64,000 nt of DNA from Gymnodinialimonas sp. 202GB13-11 (GTDB lineage: Bacteria; Pseudomonadota; Alphaproteobacteria; Rhodobacterales; Rhodobacteraceae), in assembly GCF_040932485.1 (NCBI RefSeq), contig NZ_JBFRBH010000001.1:992001-1056000 (forward strand), read 5' to 3'. The position numbers and the translations under genes are program-made. Below, piece by piece: positions 62,786 through 64,000 of the stretch. The notes under the pieces are model-generated. The model saw only the letters and a list, made by a program, of their open reading frames with translations, searched no databases and was not told the DNA's origin. The number at the start of each line of letters is the position of its first letter. The stretch's first letter is position 1.

Positions 62786-63310
62786 ATGAAGGGAAGCCGC
62801 CCGGAACAGGCCGCGCTGACGCGTGATACGGATATGTCGAAAACCGAGGACACGTGCGCCGTGATCGAGGGTATGGTCGACGGCCTGAACGACCACCGTA
62901 TCGCAGATATCGGAGAGTTTTTCGCCGAGGGTTTTCGATGGATGGGCAATCGCGGCTGCGGCACCAAGACCGGCTTGCGGGAATTTCAGGACAATTGGCA
63001 AAAGCCGTTTCAAGCCGCGTTTTCCGACAAGGTCTGTGTGGATGAAGCGCGGCTTTACATGGGCGAATGGGCAGCGGCCTTTGGCCGGCAAGAGGCCGTG
63101 CATTCCGGTGAGTTCATGGGCGTGGCGGCGACCGGCAAACGCGTCACGATCCGCTACATGGATTTCTGGAAGGTCGTGGATGGCAAGATCGTCGACAATT
63201 ACGTGATGGTCGATTTCCCGGACGTGTTGGCTCAACTTGGCGTTGATGTGTTTGGCGGCGAGGGCTGGGAAGCCTTTGACGAGGGCCGCAAGACGCCACC
63301 CGCGCCTTGA
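62786..63310 (+). CDS. SnoaL-like polyketide cyclase/ester cyclase family protein
   Basis: A 174-aa NTF2-fold protein; ATG 62786 follows GGAAGGA. Family segments are DGLNDHRIADIGEFFAEGF and TGKRVTIRYMDFWKVVDGK with DNYVMVDFPDVL, typical of SnoaL-like ester cyclases. Third SnoaL domain of the local group together with 60583-61554. Follows the ABC ATPase on the same strand, so it is probably co-transcribed. Confidence 0.85.
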   Translation: MKGSRPEQAALTRDTDMSKTEDTCAVIEGMVDGLNDHRIADIGEFFAEGFRWMGNRGCGTKTGLREFQDNWQKPFQAAFSDKVCVDEARLYMGEWAAAFGRQEAVHSGEFMGVAATGKRVTIRYMDFWKVVDGKIVDNYVMVDFPDVLAQLGVDVFGGEGWEAFDEGRKTPPAP

Positions 63311-63328
63311 TATGAAGGCGCGGCTTGC

Positions 63329-63463
63329 GCCGCATTCTTTTCTCCTCGCCTGCCTGCCTTGTAGCAGGCTGGCTCAGGCCAGCGGGCAATGCCCGCTGAC
63401 GGGGTGCCTTCGCCCCCGTCCTTTCGAACTGGCTCGGAGGTTTTTGGGCAAGTTGAAAGCGCT
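63329..63463. repeat. Multi-hairpin 3' element, copy 3
   Basis: A chain of stem-loops (GCCTGC/GCAGGC, GCGGGCAATGCCCGC, GACGGGG/CCCCGTC) ends in CTCGGAGGTTTTTGGGCAAGTTGAA, the same tail type as copies at 30287 and 46118. It lies between the convergent SnoaL and gamma-glutamyltransferase genes and probably terminates both. Confidence 0.55.
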
Positions 63464-63467
63464 GTGG

Positions 63468-64000
63468 CTATTCCCCGAGAGCGATGCCTTCGCGGCGCGG
63501 GTCTGCGGCGCCGACAAGTCCGTCGGGCGTGATGGCGATGGCGTGAAGGCCGGAATTCAAGCTGCGGATGTTGACCTCGTACCCCATGGCTTCGAGCGGT
63601 TCGGCCAACGCCTCGGCGTCTGTGCCTTCCTCCAGATCATAGGTGCCGAAGCGGTTGACGGCATGGGGCAGGGAGAGCGCGTCTTGCAGGTCGAGACCCC
63701 AATCGTAATGGGCGATAATGGCCGTGGCGACATAGCCGATGATGCGGCTGCCGCCCGGTGAGCCGATGGCGAGGATCGGCTCGCCATCCTGCATCACGAT
63801 GGTTGGCGACATGGAGGAGCGGGGGCGTTTTCCCGGCTCCAGCCGGTTGGCGATGGGCACGCGATCACGGTGGGTGCGGAAGCTGAAATCGGTGAGTTCG
63901 TTGTTCAGAAGGAAGCCGCCGGGTGCCATCAGGCGGGATCCGAAGCCGTTTTCGATGGTCGTCGTCATGCTCAGCACATTGCCGTAGGTGTCGACGATGG
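63468..64000 (-). CDS. Gamma-glutamyltransferase, C-terminal part (5' end outside window)
   Basis: The visible 177 codons cover the small-subunit end of a GGT. The oxyanion/substrate motif is AIGSPGGSRIIGYV, preceded by GFLLNNELTDFSF and SSMSPTIVM. The gene continues past base 64000, so start, signal and nucleophile Thr are not seen. Homologues hydrolyse glutathione and gamma-glutamyl compounds in the periplasm. Confidence 0.9.
   Translation of the reverse strand, partial: IVDTYGNVLSMTTTIENGFGSRLMAPGGFLLNNELTDFSFRTHRDRVPIANRLEPGKRPRSSMSPTIVMQDGEPILAIGSPGGSRIIGYVATAIIAHYDWGLDLQDALSLPHAVNRFGTYDLEEGTDAEALAEPLEAMGYEVNIRSLNSGLHAIAITPDGLVGAADPRREGIALGE

Overview
The window is a high-GC chromosomal segment from an alphaproteobacterium, most likely Rhodobacterales (Roseobacteraceae/Rhodobacteraceae). 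The assignment rests on a DksA that keeps only one zinc-finger cysteine, orphan FliM- and FliG-like genes, a ScfR-type XRE regulator beside a symporter-histidine kinase, an RSP_2648-type PIN gene beside an RlmI-like methyltransferase, and DUF6314, DUF2927 and DUF1223 proteins. Genes are dense with many 4-bp ATGA overlaps. I saw no rRNA, tRNA, CRISPR array, insertion sequence or prophage.

Layout. 1-2.8 kb: NMT1/THI5-type ABC importer (two permeases, one binding protein). 2.9-8.3 kb: a proline-rich protein of unknown function, then a same-strand set of XRE/ScfR-like regulator, single-domain response regulator, two-helix membrane protein and SSS-symporter histidine kinase. 8.4-13.1 kb: FliM-like protein, HpcH/HpaI aldolase, lipoprotein, RlmI-like methyltransferase, PIN protein. 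13.1-20.4 kb, all minus: M48 protease, M24-fold protein without its metal ligands, CoxE-like VWA protein, ankyrin protein, 54-residue membrane protein, DUF2927 lipoprotein, GNAT and MoxR ATPase. 20.7-22.3 kb: dksA and an FAD monooxygenase. 22.3-26.3 kb: the Anbu proteasome-homologue cluster. 26.5-32.5 kb: dtd, pfkB-type kinase, zinc-ribbon protein, cytochrome b561-like protein, GlcG/HbpS-like protein, P450, class I glutamine amidotransferase-like hydrolase.

32.6-34.5 kb: two paralogous secreted proteins with two LCCL domains each. 34.5-38.0 kb: ATP-dependent DNA ligase, alpha/beta hydrolase and ligase-associated exonuclease in overlapping order. 38.1-44.3 kb: FliG-like protein, purB, small secreted proteins and a 462-residue secreted protein whose C-terminus resembles the VHL beta domain. 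44.4-47.8 kb: LysR regulator, lone sugar-type ABC permease, and a TetR/membrane-protein pair with two operator copies. 47.9-51.0 kb: lipocalin-sized secreted protein, aspartate aminotransferase, XRE regulator, sdhE, MarR regulator. 51.1-57.0 kb: ccmABCDG divergent from acnA. 57.1-64 kb: tyrosine phosphatase, isoprenylcysteine methyltransferase-like protein, DUF1223, LpxL-like acyltransferase, TIGR01244 protein, a SnoaL/ABC-ATPase/SnoaL group, and the C-terminus of a gamma-glutamyltransferase cut by the window edge.

The strongest leads are the XRE/ScfR regulator carrying a histidine-kinase DHp-like hairpin next to an output-less response regulator and a symporter kinase (3.5-8.3 kb); the VHL-beta-like secreted protein (41.8-43.1 kb); a two-copy 39-bp intergenic element built on GCTCACGYGTGAGC; and the doubled TetR operator at 46.9 kb. 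All assignments come from reading the sequence; no database search was run.
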